NCBI GenBank assembly: GCA_013399015.1
Contig: VWZX01008168.1
Coordinates: 124,001 to 188,000 of the forward strand
DNA: 64,000 bases
From: Galbula dea
Lineage: Eukaryota > Chordata > Aves > Piciformes > Galbulidae
Direction: 5' to 3'
Positions 37,858 through 50,590 of the stretch are shown here, piece after piece; the stretch's first letter is position 1; the number at the start of each line of letters is the position of its first letter. A model generated the notes under the pieces. It ran no database searches. It was not told where the DNA came from and worked only from the letters and a program-made list of their open reading frames with translations. The position numbers and the translations under genes were made by a program.

Positions 37858-38575
37858 TTTTGTGCAGAGTCCTGCACCTGGAGAGGAATAACCTCATGGA
37901 GCAGGAGAGGTTAGGGGCTGAGCTGCTGGGAAGCAGCTTCATGGAGAAGGACCTGGGAGTGCTGGGGGACAACAAGCCCACCAGGAGGCAGAAATATGCC
38001 CTAATGGCCAAGAAGGTCAATGGCCTCCTGGGGTGCATGAAGAAGAGTGTGAGCAGAAGGTCCAGGGAGGTTCTCCTCCCTCTCCAGTCTGCCCTAGTCA
38101 GGCCACAGCTGGAGTCATGGCTTCAGGTCTGGGCTCCCCAGTTCCAGAGAGCCAAGGAACTGCTGGAGAGAGTCCAGCAGGGGCTAGGAAGATGCTGAAG
38201 GCACTGAAGCAGCTCTGGCAGAAGGAAAGGCTGAGAGCCCTGGGGCTGCTGAGCCTGCAGAAGAGCAGCCCCAGAGGGCAGCTGCTCAATGCTGAGCAAG
38301 AGCTGAAGGCTGGGGGCAAGAGGCTGGGGCCAGACTCTGCTCAGTGGTGCCCAGGGCCAGGCCAAGGGGCACTGGGCACACACTGGAAGCCAGGAGGTTG
38401 CAGCTGAGCAGGAGGAGAAGCTTGTTTGTTGTGAGGGTGTTGGAGCCCTGGCCCAGGCTTTGCAGAGAGGTTGTGGAGTCTCCTTGTGTGGAGAGATTCC
38501 CAAGGCAGCTGGAGGTGACCCTGCTGGAGCAGGGAGGTCCCATTCCAACTGCCACCATGCTATGATTCTGGGATT
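37858..38575 (+). repeat. CR1: CR1 fragment
   Basis: A 720-bp forward copy from 'agagtcctgcacctggagag' to 'tgctatgattctggga'. It shares its body with the copies at 43905 and 57595. Confidence 0.92.
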
Positions 38576-39611
38576 AAGAAGAGGTTCCCTAGAAGTAGCC
38601 ATCAACAAGGTATTTTTGTCCCTTTCTAACATGAAGAATTCCAACACTGGATGATTTCCTTATCCTTATGAGCTCCTGATACTTCTGTCCCTCCCAAACT
38701 GCTCTTAGCCTGACATCTCCAGCTGGTGCATTCCAGAGTTGTACAAACCTCATGTCATGGGGTTTTTTCCTTCCTTGGAGGTTTGGGAGGTTAGCAGGGG
38801 ACAAGCTGGTGATGATCACATCAAACCTTCTGCTTTGCAGAGGGCAATTCAGTTTCCTGCCCACGTGTGTGATAAACAGGTTGCTCTCCATCATTAGTGG
38901 GAGTGTGGCTCCTTGCTGGTGTTTTGCAATGAGGGGAAAAGGAAGCAACTGTGCTTTTTGCTTTCCCACCTGGTGTTTTCTGGTCCTTTATCCCATATGT
39001 TATACATTTTCCTTTCCTCCATGAAGGAAAGAGAGCTCTAATTATTGCCTTGTCCACCCTCATGTTGACCTTGCCAACATCCATTGGCTTCTGTGTGAAG
39101 CTTCACTCCATAGGATGTTGCCTCAGTGGGAGTCAGCTTCAGAGGAGGCTAAGAGATCTCCAAGAACTGGCAGCAAACTTGTACTAAGGAGAGAAATCTG
39201 AGTAGGAAACCAGCTCTTCTCTGTCAAGTAGCTATCTAAGAGCTGTCCCCAGGACATTAACAGCTTTGTTAAGACCCAAGTTACTCTAGTGCTGGAGCAT
39301 GTCCTCTCCTCAAGTGTCTGGAGAGGAGGAATTTGGCAGTGCAGTGACTGGCTTGCAGTGATTCTTTCTTTCTCAAGAGAAGAGATGACAAAACTCCATG
39401 AGGCCAGAGGTAACACTTAAGCAGCCAGCTTGGCAGGGTGTCTCCTGCTGCCCAGCTTCCTAACCTTCAGCCTGGAAGAAGGCCTGGAGCAGGCAAGGCA
39501 GGAACACCAAGTGAGAAGATTGAGGAAGACTGCAAAAAACCCCAAGGAAACTGAGTCACCTCTGTAAAGTAGTAATTTATTGCTACACATTCAGGAAAGC
39601 TCAAAGGGACC

Positions 39612-39675
39612 TCAAAACTGGGATTGGATGAGGTGACCTTTGAAGGTCCCTTCCAACCCTAGACCTTCTGAGATG
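39612..39675 (+). repeat. CR1: short CR1 end
   Basis: 'gatgaggtgacctttgaagg' to 'accttctgagatgct'. Confidence 0.65.
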
Positions 39676-39977
39676 CTACCAAAATGAAGCCAGGAGTTGG
39701 TTACATGAGAGGAATGTAGCAGTTAATGTTGGAATAGGGATGCTGTTGTCACTATCCATGGCTTCCAGGAGCTTTTTAGACCAAGTGAAGACCTTGCTTT
39801 GACCTTTTGCATCCATCTTGCCTCTTGCTTGGTCATTGGTTCTGGGCAAATAAGAACCAGTCCAATCACAGATCTGGGCAAATCAGCAGAGGAAAAAGGA
39901 AGGAGTTTTGTGTTGTGAGGGAAAAGACAGCCAAATTACTTGAGGAGAGCAGAAGGCACCCTAGGTCTTTTAGAATT

Positions 39978-40045
39978 AGTGACAGTAGGTGGCCAGTTGG
40001 ACTTGATGATCTTAGAGGTCTTCTCCAACCTTAGTGATTCTGTGA
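39978..40045 (+). repeat. CR1: short CR1 end
   Basis: 'ttggacttgatgatcttaga' to 'tagtgattctgtga'. Confidence 0.8.
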
Positions 40046-42204
40046 CAGAGCTCTGAGAGAGGGAAGAGAAAGGTCAAAGTTCAACCACTTCCTCCAGCTG
40101 CTTAATTTAGGTAGGGCAAGGTCCCCATGGCTGATTCAGATCCTGGTGGAATGACTCAGAGCACTGAAACCTGAACTCTTAAGATGATCCAAGCAGAGGG
40201 AACCAGGAGCAGTCCCAGCTATTTGAGTGAGAGACTCATCTTCATCCCTGAGAGCCCTCCAGGCATCCCAGATGTCTCTGCAGGGCAACCACTCTCATCC
40301 AAGGAGCATGCAGTCATGGGAGGCAATAAATAAGAAAGCCTGGGTGGAGAGAGATGGAATTAGGCAGCAGCATCTTCGTGGGAGATGTCACCTCAGGGTT
40401 TCTCAGGGAGGTTGGCAGTCTCCTCTTACACAACACCCATTGTGGAAGGTTCACTAAGAAGCTTTCATGGGTTTAGGATGTCCTATGTCTCAGGGCAATT
40501 ACTGCTCCCACCTCCAGATAAGGACCTTCTCAGTGTAACTGGAGATGTGGCTCAATCTTTGGCTCCCATGTATGGGTCCTGTTGTTAGGCAGTAGGGAAT
40601 GCAAACCTGATGGGATCAGGCAGGCAAGAAGGAGGCAAGCTGGGGCCCATGGATGGAGCTGCTCCCTTAGGGATGGGACTCCTGGCTTCCCAGTGCTGTT
40701 GATACCTTCTCCCTCCAACAGTCATCAGCAGACCATGTAACCCTCCATGGCAGAAGCAGGCTCTACCACCTGCCTTCACCTCTGCTGCCCACACATACCT
40801 TCCTTCACATGCCAGGTTGCCTCTCAACCCAAAACTGCATCACCTGCCAAGTTCAGGTAAGCACCAGACATGACTTTGTTTGGAATGTGGATTGCAAGAT
40901 CAAGTTCAGCAGTGGTAGCCCCAGCATGGCCTTTGCCTGGGCCAACCACCATAATCCCTGAGACATCCCAAAGCTGTGGGTAGCAAAGGCTGAAGGCTAC
41001 TTCAATCAGTTCAGTGGTTACCAGCTTATGATTTGGGTGTGGGGGCAGAGCATGGCCATTCAAGGTCATGATGGAACAGTTTTGGCTCATCTGAGGTGTT
41101 CAGGTGTATCTCAATTTGGCAAAGGGGGAAGAAAGGTGAAGAAAGAAGATTGGGCAGAAGATCAGAGGCAGCTCAGCTAAGGGGTGGCAGTGCAAAAGAC
41201 AACATGAGGACAGGGGAGGCTAAAGATGGCTAAAGATGGAGCATCCATGGCCAAGCTTCCATTTGCACCAAGGAGTCAAAAACAAATGAGCTGAGGCTCT
41301 AGCAAGAAAATAGGGGTTGGAGATAAAGCCTTGACTTTCTGGATGAAGAAGCCAACAGGAAAGGCTGGGAGAGAAGACAGCCAGAGAGTGACTAGCTAGA
41401 GGTCAGATGTGGATGGGAGGATGGGTGGACAAGAAAGGAGAAGAGCAAGTCAGGGGGAGATGGAGCCAGGAGACCAGGTTTCCTCTGGAAAGCTCTTCTA
41501 AAGATCTGGCTGTGTCTGGGTGGTGCTGTTCCTCTGCTCTCAACAAACACCCAAGAGAGTGAGCAAAGCATGGAGCTCTTCTCCTTGTGCAATGAGTCTA
41601 GGGAGACAAAACCAGCTGGGTGAGCTGCACCCAACTAATTACCCTGGGAGACCTTTCTTGGGGTGATCCCAGTGGAGAGTTCCTTCAGTCCAGGAGAAAG
41701 CATTTCAGCCTCCTGTGGCTCACTTGGGAAGGGCTTGAGTGAGCAAATCTCCCATTCCTAGGCCAGATTATCCACAAGGAATGTCAGAGCAGGGGATTGA
41801 GCTCCTCCAGTCTAACCCCAACTCAGAACCTGACTAGCAAATGTAAAGGATTTCTTCTCAAAGTTAATATTTTGTCCTAGATGAAGCTGAAATCTCCAGG
41901 CTGCTGCAGACACAGGGAAGGAACCAGCTCAGTTGCCTTCTCTGATGATTCTCCTTTAAGCACCATGCAAGATCCTTTTCTCCCTTCTCAAACTAACCCA
42001 TAATGCTTAGAAAGCCATTGCCACTGGAAGATCTTAAATCAGCTTAAGGAAAACTTAATGCTCAAGATCCCTGCAGGTTGGGTTCCTCCTTCTCCCCTTT
42101 CTTTGCCTGCTGGAGAACTCCACAGCCCTTGCTTTCTTTTCAGACAGCTGAGCCAGAAAAGAAACTGAAAGCAAGTTGAACACAGGAAAGTTTCTTCTTT
42201 CAGT

Positions 42205-42436
42205 TGGAGACACATTAGGAGTCCTGGGTCCAGTCCTGGGCTCCCCAGTTCCAAAGAGCCAAGGAACTGCTGGAGAGAGTCCAGTGGAGGCTCCCAAGAT
42301 GCTGAGGGCACTGGAGCAGCACTGGAGCAGCTGGGTCCTGGGCAAGCTGCTGGGGGTGACCCTGCTGGAGCAGGGAGTTGGACTAGATGAGCTCCAGCAG
42401 TTCCTTCCAACCCCTCCCATGCTGGGATTCTCTGAA
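42205..42436 (+). repeat. CR1: CR1 fragment with internal deletion
   Basis: 'ggtccagtcctgggctcccc' joins directly to 'ggcaagctgctgggggtgac', skipping about 350 bp present in the 37858 copy. Confidence 0.85.
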
Positions 42437-42582
42437 GTGAATACCAAGCAATTACAATCTATTTCCTCATTATCTCAATTCAATCTGCTGCCATAAAACC
42501 TCTGCTTCTGTGGCTGCTGACGTGGATGCATCTGGTCCCTGCCCTGCCATGTACCACACCACACAGGAGAACCAAAGAACAC

Positions 42583-42588
42583 TTTATT
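42583..42588 (-). promoter_or_regulatory. gene D poly(A) signal
   Basis: AATAAA on the minus strand lies about 425 bp after the gene D stop. It is the first canonical signal downstream. Confidence 0.65.
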
Positions 42589-43012
42589 GTGCCAAATTCC
42601 TCTTTAACACCTACAATATCAAAGGCTTCCTCAGAGTAAAATGAGACAGGGCAGAAAATGGTATAAAAGGGACAAAAAACCAATAAAAGGCAAGGGATAA
42701 AGTGAAGAGGGGGGAAAAAATGGCATGGAGTTCTAATGGGCAATAGTAGGAGAGATGATGACTCTCTGGTGCCCTTCTGCACGTGCAGAGCTCCACATCA
42801 TGCCTTCCTCTTCCAAATACCATTCTGAGGTAGGGCTCTGCTCTTCCATGTTGTCATCAGAGCACAGAAAGAACAAAAACCAACCCCAAATTGGTGGTGG
42901 GATGTGACCTGCCAGGGAGGAGAAACAAGGTGGCAATCCATGCTGTACAGAAGAGGGTTTGATCCTTTGTCAATGCAAGGCCAAGAAGCTTCTTTCCAAC
43001 CTCCAAAGCCCT

Positions 43013-46000
43013 TTAAAAACTCATCCTGAGGATGCAGGTGAGACTGGCCAAGACCCCCAGAGCTATCATAGGGTAGCTGGTTTTCACACTGCTGGCACCA
43101 CTGATGTTGCACAAGGAAGTCTCACAGCAGCTGGTGGCGAGGCCAGCGATGCCAATGTTGAGGTCAATGGTTGGGCAATAGGCAGAGCATTTCTTGCTGA
43201 TCCTCTGGTTGTGCTCTTTGCCTGCAGTGAGAGAGGGGAAAAAGAAGAGAGAAAAGTCAAGGGGAGGGGTTGATCTTTTATTTGTTTGGCAGACTTCAGT
43301 GGGGGATTTGATGTGCAATGTGTTGGGAAGAGCAGCTGGGCTTGGTTAGGCTGGAGAAGAGGAGGCTCAGGGGAGACCTTCTGGCTCTCTGCAGCTCCCT
43401 GAGAGGAGGTTGGAGCCAGGGGGGGCTTGGGCTCTTTTCCCAGGTAACTAGGGATAGGAGAAGAGGAAATGGCCTCAAGTTGCACCAGGGGAGGTTCAGA
43501 CTGGATATTAGGCAGAATTTCTTCCCCCAGAGGGTTCTCAGACATTGGCCCAGGCTGCCCAGGGAGGTGATGGAGTCACCATCCCTGGAAGTGTTCAAAA
43601 AGCATGGAGATGTGGTGCTTGGGGCCATGGTTTAGGGATGAGCATGGGAGTGTTGGGTGGCTGCTTGGACTCAGTGATCTCAGAGGTCTTTTCCCACCAT
43701 AATGAGTCTATATCCATTTGGTAATGTGCTCTTCTGTGCTTCATCCTGTTGGTTTTGTCTTGGGCTTTGTCTCACTGCATCAGTATCTGTGTACATGTGA
43801 CCTGTGGAGACCATCTCCAGGCCTTACAACTCCTCTGCTCTTTTCTGGGCCAGATGAGTGGAAGCTAGGGCAAGAATTTTGAGATCTAATACATTTCAGT
43901 TCAACAAGGACAGGTGTAGAGTCCTGCACCTGGAGAGGAATAACCTCACGGACCAGGAGAGGTTAGGGGTTGGCCTGCTGGGAAGTAGCTCCATGGAGAA
44001 GGATTTGAGAGTGCTGGTGGGCAACAAGCTCACCATGAGCCAGCAATATGCCCTTATGGCCAAGAAGGCCATTGGACCCCTGGGGGGGTCCAGGGAGGTT
44101 CTCCTCCCTCTCCACTCTGCTCTAGTCAGGCCACAGCTGGAGTCCTGGCTCCAGTCCTGGGCTCCCCAGTTCCAGAGAGCCAAGGAACTACTGGAGAGAG
44201 TCCAGTGGAGGCTAGGAAGATGCTGAGGGCACTGGAGCAGCTCTGGCAGGAGGAAAGGCTGAGAGCCCTGGAGCTGCTGAGCCTAGAGACTTGGACCAGC
44301 TCTCCCAAAGGTCCTTTCCAACCCCTCCTAGTCTGTGATTCTCTGATGCAGACAGCACAGGATCTAGAAGACATCATTGTCCCCAAGTCTGGATACTCTT
44401 CCTTCCAGAGTAGTGCCCCATTCCTGTTCCATCACCTCATGAGTTTCTATAGAGAGAAGCTTGGAGAAGACACAAGAGGTTTGTGCAGAGGAATCTTCTC
44501 TCTTCCAGTGTCTCCCTTTCCTGAGGGTGTTTCACCAGCAGTCAAGAGTCATTCTGATGCCTTCCAACAGAGATGGAACCATGCTGAGTTCCCACCTGCC
44601 CCAAGACTTGCTCTCTGCCTGCTGCCCCCCTCCTAGATTCTCCAACCACACCTGATGGTGGGAGGAGGTTCTGCAGCCAGTCCAACCTGAACCTCATCTT
44701 CTCCTCAGAGCCTCAGGAAAGCTTCCCACTTACCCAGTCCTGTGGTAGAGTAGGTTGTGAGGCAGTACTTCTCATTCTCAGAGCATGCGGTTGTGCTGAG
44801 ACAGTGCAAGTTGGAAGAGGCATCTTTGCATGTGAAGCATGTCAAGGAGAGAGCTGCAAGAGAAGCACACAACACCCATCAGTCACCTCCAGAAATACCT
44901 GCAGGAGCTCAAAACTGGTGCTGCTAAAGGATCTTCCAAGCCCAGCAGCCACAGGCAGACAACTTGATGTGGGAGACTTGTCCCCAGAGACTCTCCTGCA
45001 CCCAAATTACTCTGAGCTCAGATTCCTGACACTGATGTGGTTGGTTTGTTTAGGAAGGCTCCAAGGATCTTCCTTCTGGAAGCTCTCTGGAGTCTCCCTG
45101 GAAGCCTTTTCAATATCTGACATCCCCAGGGTGCTTTTGGAGAGCTCCTCAGTCTGTTACCACTTGTAGGATGAAACTCTTGTGGTTCCTTTCCAACCCA
45201 AACCATTCTATCATCTCAAATGAAGGCCAAGTGTCCTATATCTCCATCTCAGTGTTTGGTGGGGAGATGGATGCTTGCATTTGGCTGATTCATTGGCAGA
45301 GCTCTCCTGTGTTGGGACAGCTGTGGACCTGTAGAAGACAGAGCTCAACAAACCACACCTTAGACTCCAGCAAATTCCATCTTACAGCCTTCCATGGGTG
45401 CTGGCTGCCTGTAAACACCCCAAAACATCTACACCTGCAGCACTGAGAGATGTGGTGCTGAGGGCCAGGGGTTAGTGGTGACCTGGCAGTGCTGGTTAAC
45501 AGTTGGACTCCAGGATCTAAAAGCTCTTTTCCAATCATAATAATTCCATGGCTCCATGATATCTGTTGCAATCAGGCTGAAGGGAAAAGTGTTTCTCTGG
45601 AAGTATGCCCTACCCAGGATGCAAACCTGGGCTTACAGCAGGTTGCCTTTGGAGCTCTGTTGTCTGCACCCAGCAAGACCTCAACTCCAGCTGAAAGAGA
45701 ACACTCATAGGATCATTGTGGTTGGAAGAGACCTCTAGGATCATCCAGTCCAACTGTTAACCACTAAACCATGGCCCTCAGCACCACATCTGTACCTCTT
45801 TTGAAGCCCTCCAGGCATGGTGATTCCACCACTGCCCTGGGCAGCCTGGGCCAGGCCTTGACAACCCCTTTTGAGGAAGAAATTGTTCCTCATGGCCAAC
45901 CTGAACCTGCCCTGGCACAACTTAGGACTGTTTCCTCTTGTCCTACCACTTGTTCCTTGGCAGAAGAGCCCAAGCCCCACCTGGCTCCAACCTCCTCTCA

Positions 46001-47490
46001 GGGAGCTACAGAGAGCCAGAAGGTCTCCCCTGAGCCTCCTCTTCTCCAGCCTAACCAAGCCCAGGAACTCCTCAAGGCAGATTTTTCATGGAGATAATTC
46101 AAAGCACTCAAGATAAACAGTTTACACCTGGAAAGCATTAGGAGGTGCTGACAGATGCAGGATTTACACCATTAAAATCAGTCAGATTGAGGATTAATTA
46201 GAAGAGCAACCACCCTTCTGGCTTGAGTCCATGGAGGAATGGTCCTGGCCTGTGTGTCAGTCTTCACCAACTCCCTGGGTAAGTTTGATGTCCCTCTACA
46301 TGGTCTTTTTTTTTTTAGAGACAGCTGTGATTACTCTTGATAAGCTGCAGGAAAGAATCTTTGTATTGCCCTCAACTTTCTCCTCCCTGCTGAGCACAAT
46401 GATTTAGCACATGCTGAGTTTGAAGTCCTACAGTTAGATCATTTCACAGCCTCAAATCAAGTCTGAACCTAAGTGCTCTGCTAAACCAGGACCACTAATG
46501 ACCACTAATGAGCAGGTAAAACCCTACAGAAAAGTCTGAGTGAAATTCAGTTTGCAATAAAGGAGAAACTCCCTGAGCTGAGGGAATTGTCCTGAGAGGG
46601 TTAGAAGGATATTTATGGCTGCAGGTTCTGCTCCTTGGCTTGGTCCACAGCCCAACCCTGTGCAAATGGGACATCTACTCCCTGGAACCATCCCAGCTCA
46701 GGCTGTCTGGGGCTGTGAGCAACCCTGATCTAGTTGCAGATGTCCCTGCTGACTGCAGGAGGTTAGACTAGGTGACTTTGAAAGATCCCTTCCATCCCAA
46801 AGCATGCAATGATTCTGAGACCCCACAGCTGGGATCAGCTTTGCACCTCACAGCAGAAGAAAGGGATGGAAGCCAAAAATTGCTTCTTCTTGTGGCATGA
46901 CCATCACTACCAACTTAGGTAATGATGCTTTGGAATTACAACCAGTAAATAAACAAAGAAAAGACTAAATAAATCAGGCTGCAGGTAGTTATATGTCATA
47001 CCTGCAGCTTTATTCCATGTGTCCTCTCCCTGTCCAGCTCCCAGATCCCTTAACCAAACCTTCTTCTCATGGAGCTGCCCCAGGGGCTCTCAGCTGCCCT
47101 CCTGGAGCTGCCCCAAGGGCTCTCAGCTGCCCTCATAGGGCTGCCCCAAACTCTCAGCTGCCCTCATAGGGCTGCCCCAAGGGCTCTCAGCTGCCTACAT
47201 GAAGCCTCTCCAAGGGCTGAGCTGAGACTGCACAAGTCAGACGAGATGCACGTCTCCTGCCCAGCTTCAGCCTCTCAGCATCCTTCCAGCTTCTGATGGG
47301 GCTCCACATCCCCTGGCTTCTCATCCCAAGAAGCAGAATATCATCTAGAGCCTGCCTGACCTTTCCACTTAACCATTCATGCTGCAATACCAAAGTCATG
47401 CCCCAGCTCTGAGGGCAAAGCCACCCTTGGAGACTCACCCCTCTCTGTGCACAGGGCAACGATGAGCACGACCAGAAGAGAAGTCCTCAT
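43013..47490 (-). CDS. LY6E-like GPI-anchored protein (gene D)
   Basis: Coding exons are 47439-47490, 44734-44853 and 43013-43221, giving 126 residues, the same exon lengths as LY6E and gene E. Residues 1-17 are a signal peptide. LU cysteines are at 23, 26, 35, 41, 48, 69, 73, 89, 90 and 95, exactly the LY6E spacing. It shares DASSN and CL(36) in loop 1, ENE before Cys48, ISK-x-CS, N-x-GIA and CNISG with LY6E. A GPI signal is predicted after Gly99-Ser102, with hydrophobic residues 107-122. It is a tandem paralog of LY6E; the specific role is unknown. A TATA box lies 60 bp before the ATG. Intron 2 contains two full-orientation CR1 copies in tandem, and intron 1 has a 33-bp minisatellite about 210 bp from the exon 1 donor. 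Human LY6L or LY6H occupy a comparable position beside LY6E, but the cysteine spacing and motifs favour LY6E. Confidence 0.9.
43328..43712 (+). repeat. CR1: CR1 fragment in gene D intron 2
   Basis: Forward copy starting about 105 bp from the exon 3 acceptor and ending 'ataatgagtctatat'. Confidence 0.9.
43905..44346 (+). repeat. CR1: CR1 fragment in gene D intron 2
   Basis: Second forward copy in the same intron, from 'gtgtagagtcctgcacctgg' to 'agtctgtgattctctgat', with an internal deletion. Confidence 0.9.
45165..45215 (+). repeat. CR1: CR1 tail fragment
   Basis: Only 'ttccaacccaaaccattcta' and immediate flank. Confidence 0.6.
45446..45560 (+). repeat. CR1: short CR1 3' fragment
   Basis: 'gagatgtggtgctgagggcc' to 'ataataattccatggctcc'. 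Confidence 0.8.
45708..46070 (-). repeat. CR1: CR1 fragment in gene D intron 1
   Basis: Reverse copy, sense to the gene, from 'cataggatcattgtggttgg' through 'ctcttctccagcctaacca'. Confidence 0.9.
46675..46820 (+). repeat. CR1: CR1 3' fragment
   Basis: 'atcccagctcaggctgtctg' to 'catgcaatgattctgaga'. Confidence 0.85.
47071..47225. repeat. 33-bp minisatellite, about 4.5 copies
   Basis: The unit is GGAGCTGCCCCAAGGG followed by CTCTCAGCTGCCCTCAT. The third copy has a small deletion. It lies in gene D intron 1, about 210 bp from the exon 1 donor. Confidence 0.9.
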
Positions 47491-47542
47491 CCTTGGCTAG
47501 GTCTTGCAGCCTCCAAATCTACCAGGACTCACCCAGGGCAGG

Positions 47543-47550
47543 TTTTTATA
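47543..47550 (-). promoter_or_regulatory. TATA box of gene D
   Basis: TATAAAAA on the minus strand lies 60 bp before the ATG. The flanks GCAGTGCAGAGG and CCTGCCCTGG are shared, with small changes, with gene E and partly with gene C. Confidence 0.8.
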
Positions 47551-47981
47551 CCTCTGCACTGCTTGCTTTGATGTTGGGATAATAACTATGGAGAGTAACT
47601 TGTCACTGCTTGCATGTGGAATTGTGTTTTGTTGGGAATATATAAAGGCTTAGGTTCTCCTCCCACAAGGTTTTTGTCTCCCCCCACCTCCTTCTAGCTG
47701 TTTCACAATTGAGCTTGTTCATCTGGTATGCAACAGCTTCTAATTCTGGAGGAACAACAAAACACAAAAGCCAAGTAGTGTCCAAGTGAGGGAAGGAATG
47801 TTTTCCTTTCCAGGCCAGGCTGGGGCTCAGAGCAAGCTCCACCCTTTTAAGATCCTGTCCTCACTCACTGCTTTAATGCAGATGGAAATGGAGAGTGGAT
47901 TTGAAATTGGGATTGAAATTTCTCCAACATAGCTCCCAGTTCAGCTAGAGCAGAAGAGCAGCAGCCTTCCATGCATTCCAT

Positions 47982-48200
47982 AACCCTGGAGTTGGAAGGG
48001 AGCCACCAGGATCATGAAGTCCAACCTCTATTTGTGCACAGGACAACCCCAAAGTCACCCAGGGTGTCTGAGGGCATTGCCCAGATGCTTCTGGAATTCC
48101 AGGAGAGTTGGTGTCAGGACTGCATCCCTGGGGAGCCTGTTCCAGTGCTGCACCACTCTCTGGGGGAAGAACCTTTCCCTAAGTATCTAAGCACCAGGAA
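47982..48200 (-). repeat. CR1: CR1 3' fragment, diverged subfamily
   Basis: 'ggagttggaagggagccacc' to 'tctgggggaagaacctttcc'. Confidence 0.75.
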
Positions 48201-48230
48201 TCATTTTCTATGGGTACTTTTTCAGACAGC

Positions 48231-48307
48231 AGTTCAAAATCATGGGGGTTTCTGGTCAAAATCTTGGGGGGTTCTGTTCAAAATCATGAGGGTTTCAGTT
48301 CAAAAAG
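48231..48307. repeat. 22-23-bp tandem repeat, about 3.4 copies
   Basis: The unit 'gttcaaaatcatgggggttt' plus 2-3 bases follows the CR1 fragment directly. Confidence 0.85.
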
Positions 48308-49675
48308 TGGCTATTTTCCATGCAGGAAAATACCTTCTTGGAAAATAAACTCCAGTGGGCAATGAAAATGACCATGGGAATGATTAACAGAGAAATAACA
48401 CCCACACCACAGAACAAGCTGTGATTTAGAAAGATTTAGGAGATTTAGAGTAGATAGAAGGAAAAATGTTGGGGTGGTTTTTTTTTTTCACAAATTACCA
48501 AAAAAATAAATGTCAGGGGGAAAAAAGCCCACCCCAAAGCAGCTAAAGCATGGAGAAATGAGGGACTGGCTGCTCAAAGAGCTCATTAAATCTTCAGCAC
48601 AACAGAAGATGATGTGAACTGCCAAGGAGGAGGCATCCAGGCAGTGCTTGTTAGTCCTCATTTTTATCCTGTTTCATCCAATGTCCCTGCAGAACCTGAC
48701 ACCTTTTCCCATCTTCTCCTGATTTTTTTTTTTCCCCTCCCACCATTGCCTTTCTGCCATCTAGCTGGAGGTACAGTCTCCCCCCCAAAAAAAAAAATGG
48801 TCCAGCTGGATCCTTTTCACATGACAGTTGGAGCTGCAGGGAGCAACCTGCATGCCCCAAGCTTCTGCCAAGTGACTCTGCCCCTTGCTGCTCTCCATCT
48901 GGTTTATTCCCTTTTCTTCTCAGTCTCCAAGCTGCTCAGGCTTCCAGCTCCCCCTGAAGATTTGGCCTTTCCACCATGAGCCACCTCCAGCCATTATCTC
49001 ACCCCTCCAAGCATGCCTACTTCTGGAGGTGATCTCAGCCTCTCCAACAGCCCTACCTGGGCCAGGTACCTAGTGTCAGGATGGAGACCTGAATGACTAA
49101 GGTGAGGACATTTTTGGCTTTCTCAATAGGTAGAGCATGAAACTCAATTGGGCCAGAGGTGGTAATTAAGCAAGCAAGCTCCAAGGAAGGGTGAGGTTTG
49201 GCTTCAGGAGGTTGATGCTGGAGGAAAACAGAACCTGGCATTCTCCAGGGCAAGCCACACAACCTTCTCTTCCCTATGAAAGATTCTGTTTTCCCCAAGT
49301 CCAGTAGAAGATTTCATGAGGCTTTATTGGTAAATCAACATTTCTTGCTGGCTGTTGGAAGCAACAGCAGGAAAAGGACCCCCTAGGCACGTGGCAGAGC
49401 CATTCTGCAGAGGCAGCCCACATGCAGCTTGATTTCCATCAACAGCCAGCCAGTAACAGGTACAGAAATAGCAGCTCAGCCAGGCACCTTTTTTAGTCTC
49501 ATCCAAGGAAACCCAAAATATCTCTTGTCTCCTGCAAGCTGCTGAGATTGTGAGGTGGCAAGGCTGGGTTTCTTCAAGGAGTTATTACTGGGGGCTGAGA
49601 TCATCCACTAGGTGGTCCTGTACCTTTCCAACTGGTTCCATGTGGCCCCATCATATCCATGTTATCTTCATGCCA

Positions 49676-50590
49676 GGTGAGTGTACCCTCAGCAAGTTTA
49701 CAGGAGGCACCAAGCTGAGTGGTGTGGCTGACACACCTGGAGGACAGGAGAGCATCCAGAGGGACCTGGACAAGCTTCAGCAATGAAACTCTGGGAATCT
49801 CTTGAGGTTCAACATGGCCAAGTGCAAGGTCCTGCACCAAGGTTGAAACAATCCTTGGTATCAGCACAGGCTGGGGGATGAAGGGGTGGAGAGCAGCCTT
49901 GGGGAGGAGGACTTGAGGGTTCTGGTGGATCAAAAGCTGGAGAGGAGGTGGCAATGTGAGCTCCCAGCCCAGGAGGACAATCACATCCTGGGCTCATCCC
50001 CAGCAGGGTGGCCAGCAGGGCAGGGAGGGGATTGTGCCTCTGCTCTGCTCTGCTCTGGGGAGAGCTCAGCTGCAGTGCTGGGGCCAGCTCTGGAGTCCTC
50101 AGCACAGCAGAGACAGGGAGCTGGTGGAGCAGGGCCAGAGAAGGCCACAGACATGATCTGAGGGCTGGAAGCTCTGTGCTGTGAGGCCAGGCTGAGAGAG
50201 TTGGGGTTGTTGAGGCTGGAGAAGAGAAGGCTCCAGGGAGACCTTCTGGTGACCTTGCAGTACTTAAAGGGGCCTGGAGGAAAGCTGGGAACAGACTTCT
50301 GAGTAGGTCCTGTTGGGACAGGAGAAGGAGTGATGGTTTGAAACTAAAAGAGGAGATTCAAGCTAGATCTAAGGAAGAAAATTTTTATGCTGAGGGTGGT
50401 GAGAGCCTGTCCCAGGTCACCCAGATTGGTGGGAGATGTCCCAGCCCTGGAACCATCCCAGCTCAGGTTGTCTGGGGCTCTGAGCAACCTGATCTAGTTG
50501 CAGATGTCCCTGCTGACTCCAGGGGTTGGACTAGATGACCTTGAAAGGTTCTTTCCAACCCAAACCATTCTGTGATTCTACAATTCTATG
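49676..50590 (+). repeat. CR1: longest CR1 copy in the window
   Basis: About 915 bp from 'gtgagtgtaccctcagcaag' to 'attctgtgattctacaattc'. It reaches farther 5' than any other copy here but is still a small 3' part of a full element, with no intact reverse-transcriptase frame. Confidence 0.88.

Larger units (their letters stand above)
36940..42570. other. gene C-gene D intergenic region
   Basis: CR1 copies occupy about 1.1 kb. The stretch 40.1-42.1 kb is unique-looking and contains one unexplained 88-codon open frame on the minus strand (40824-41090). No LU exon or RNA gene is seen. Confidence 0.55.
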
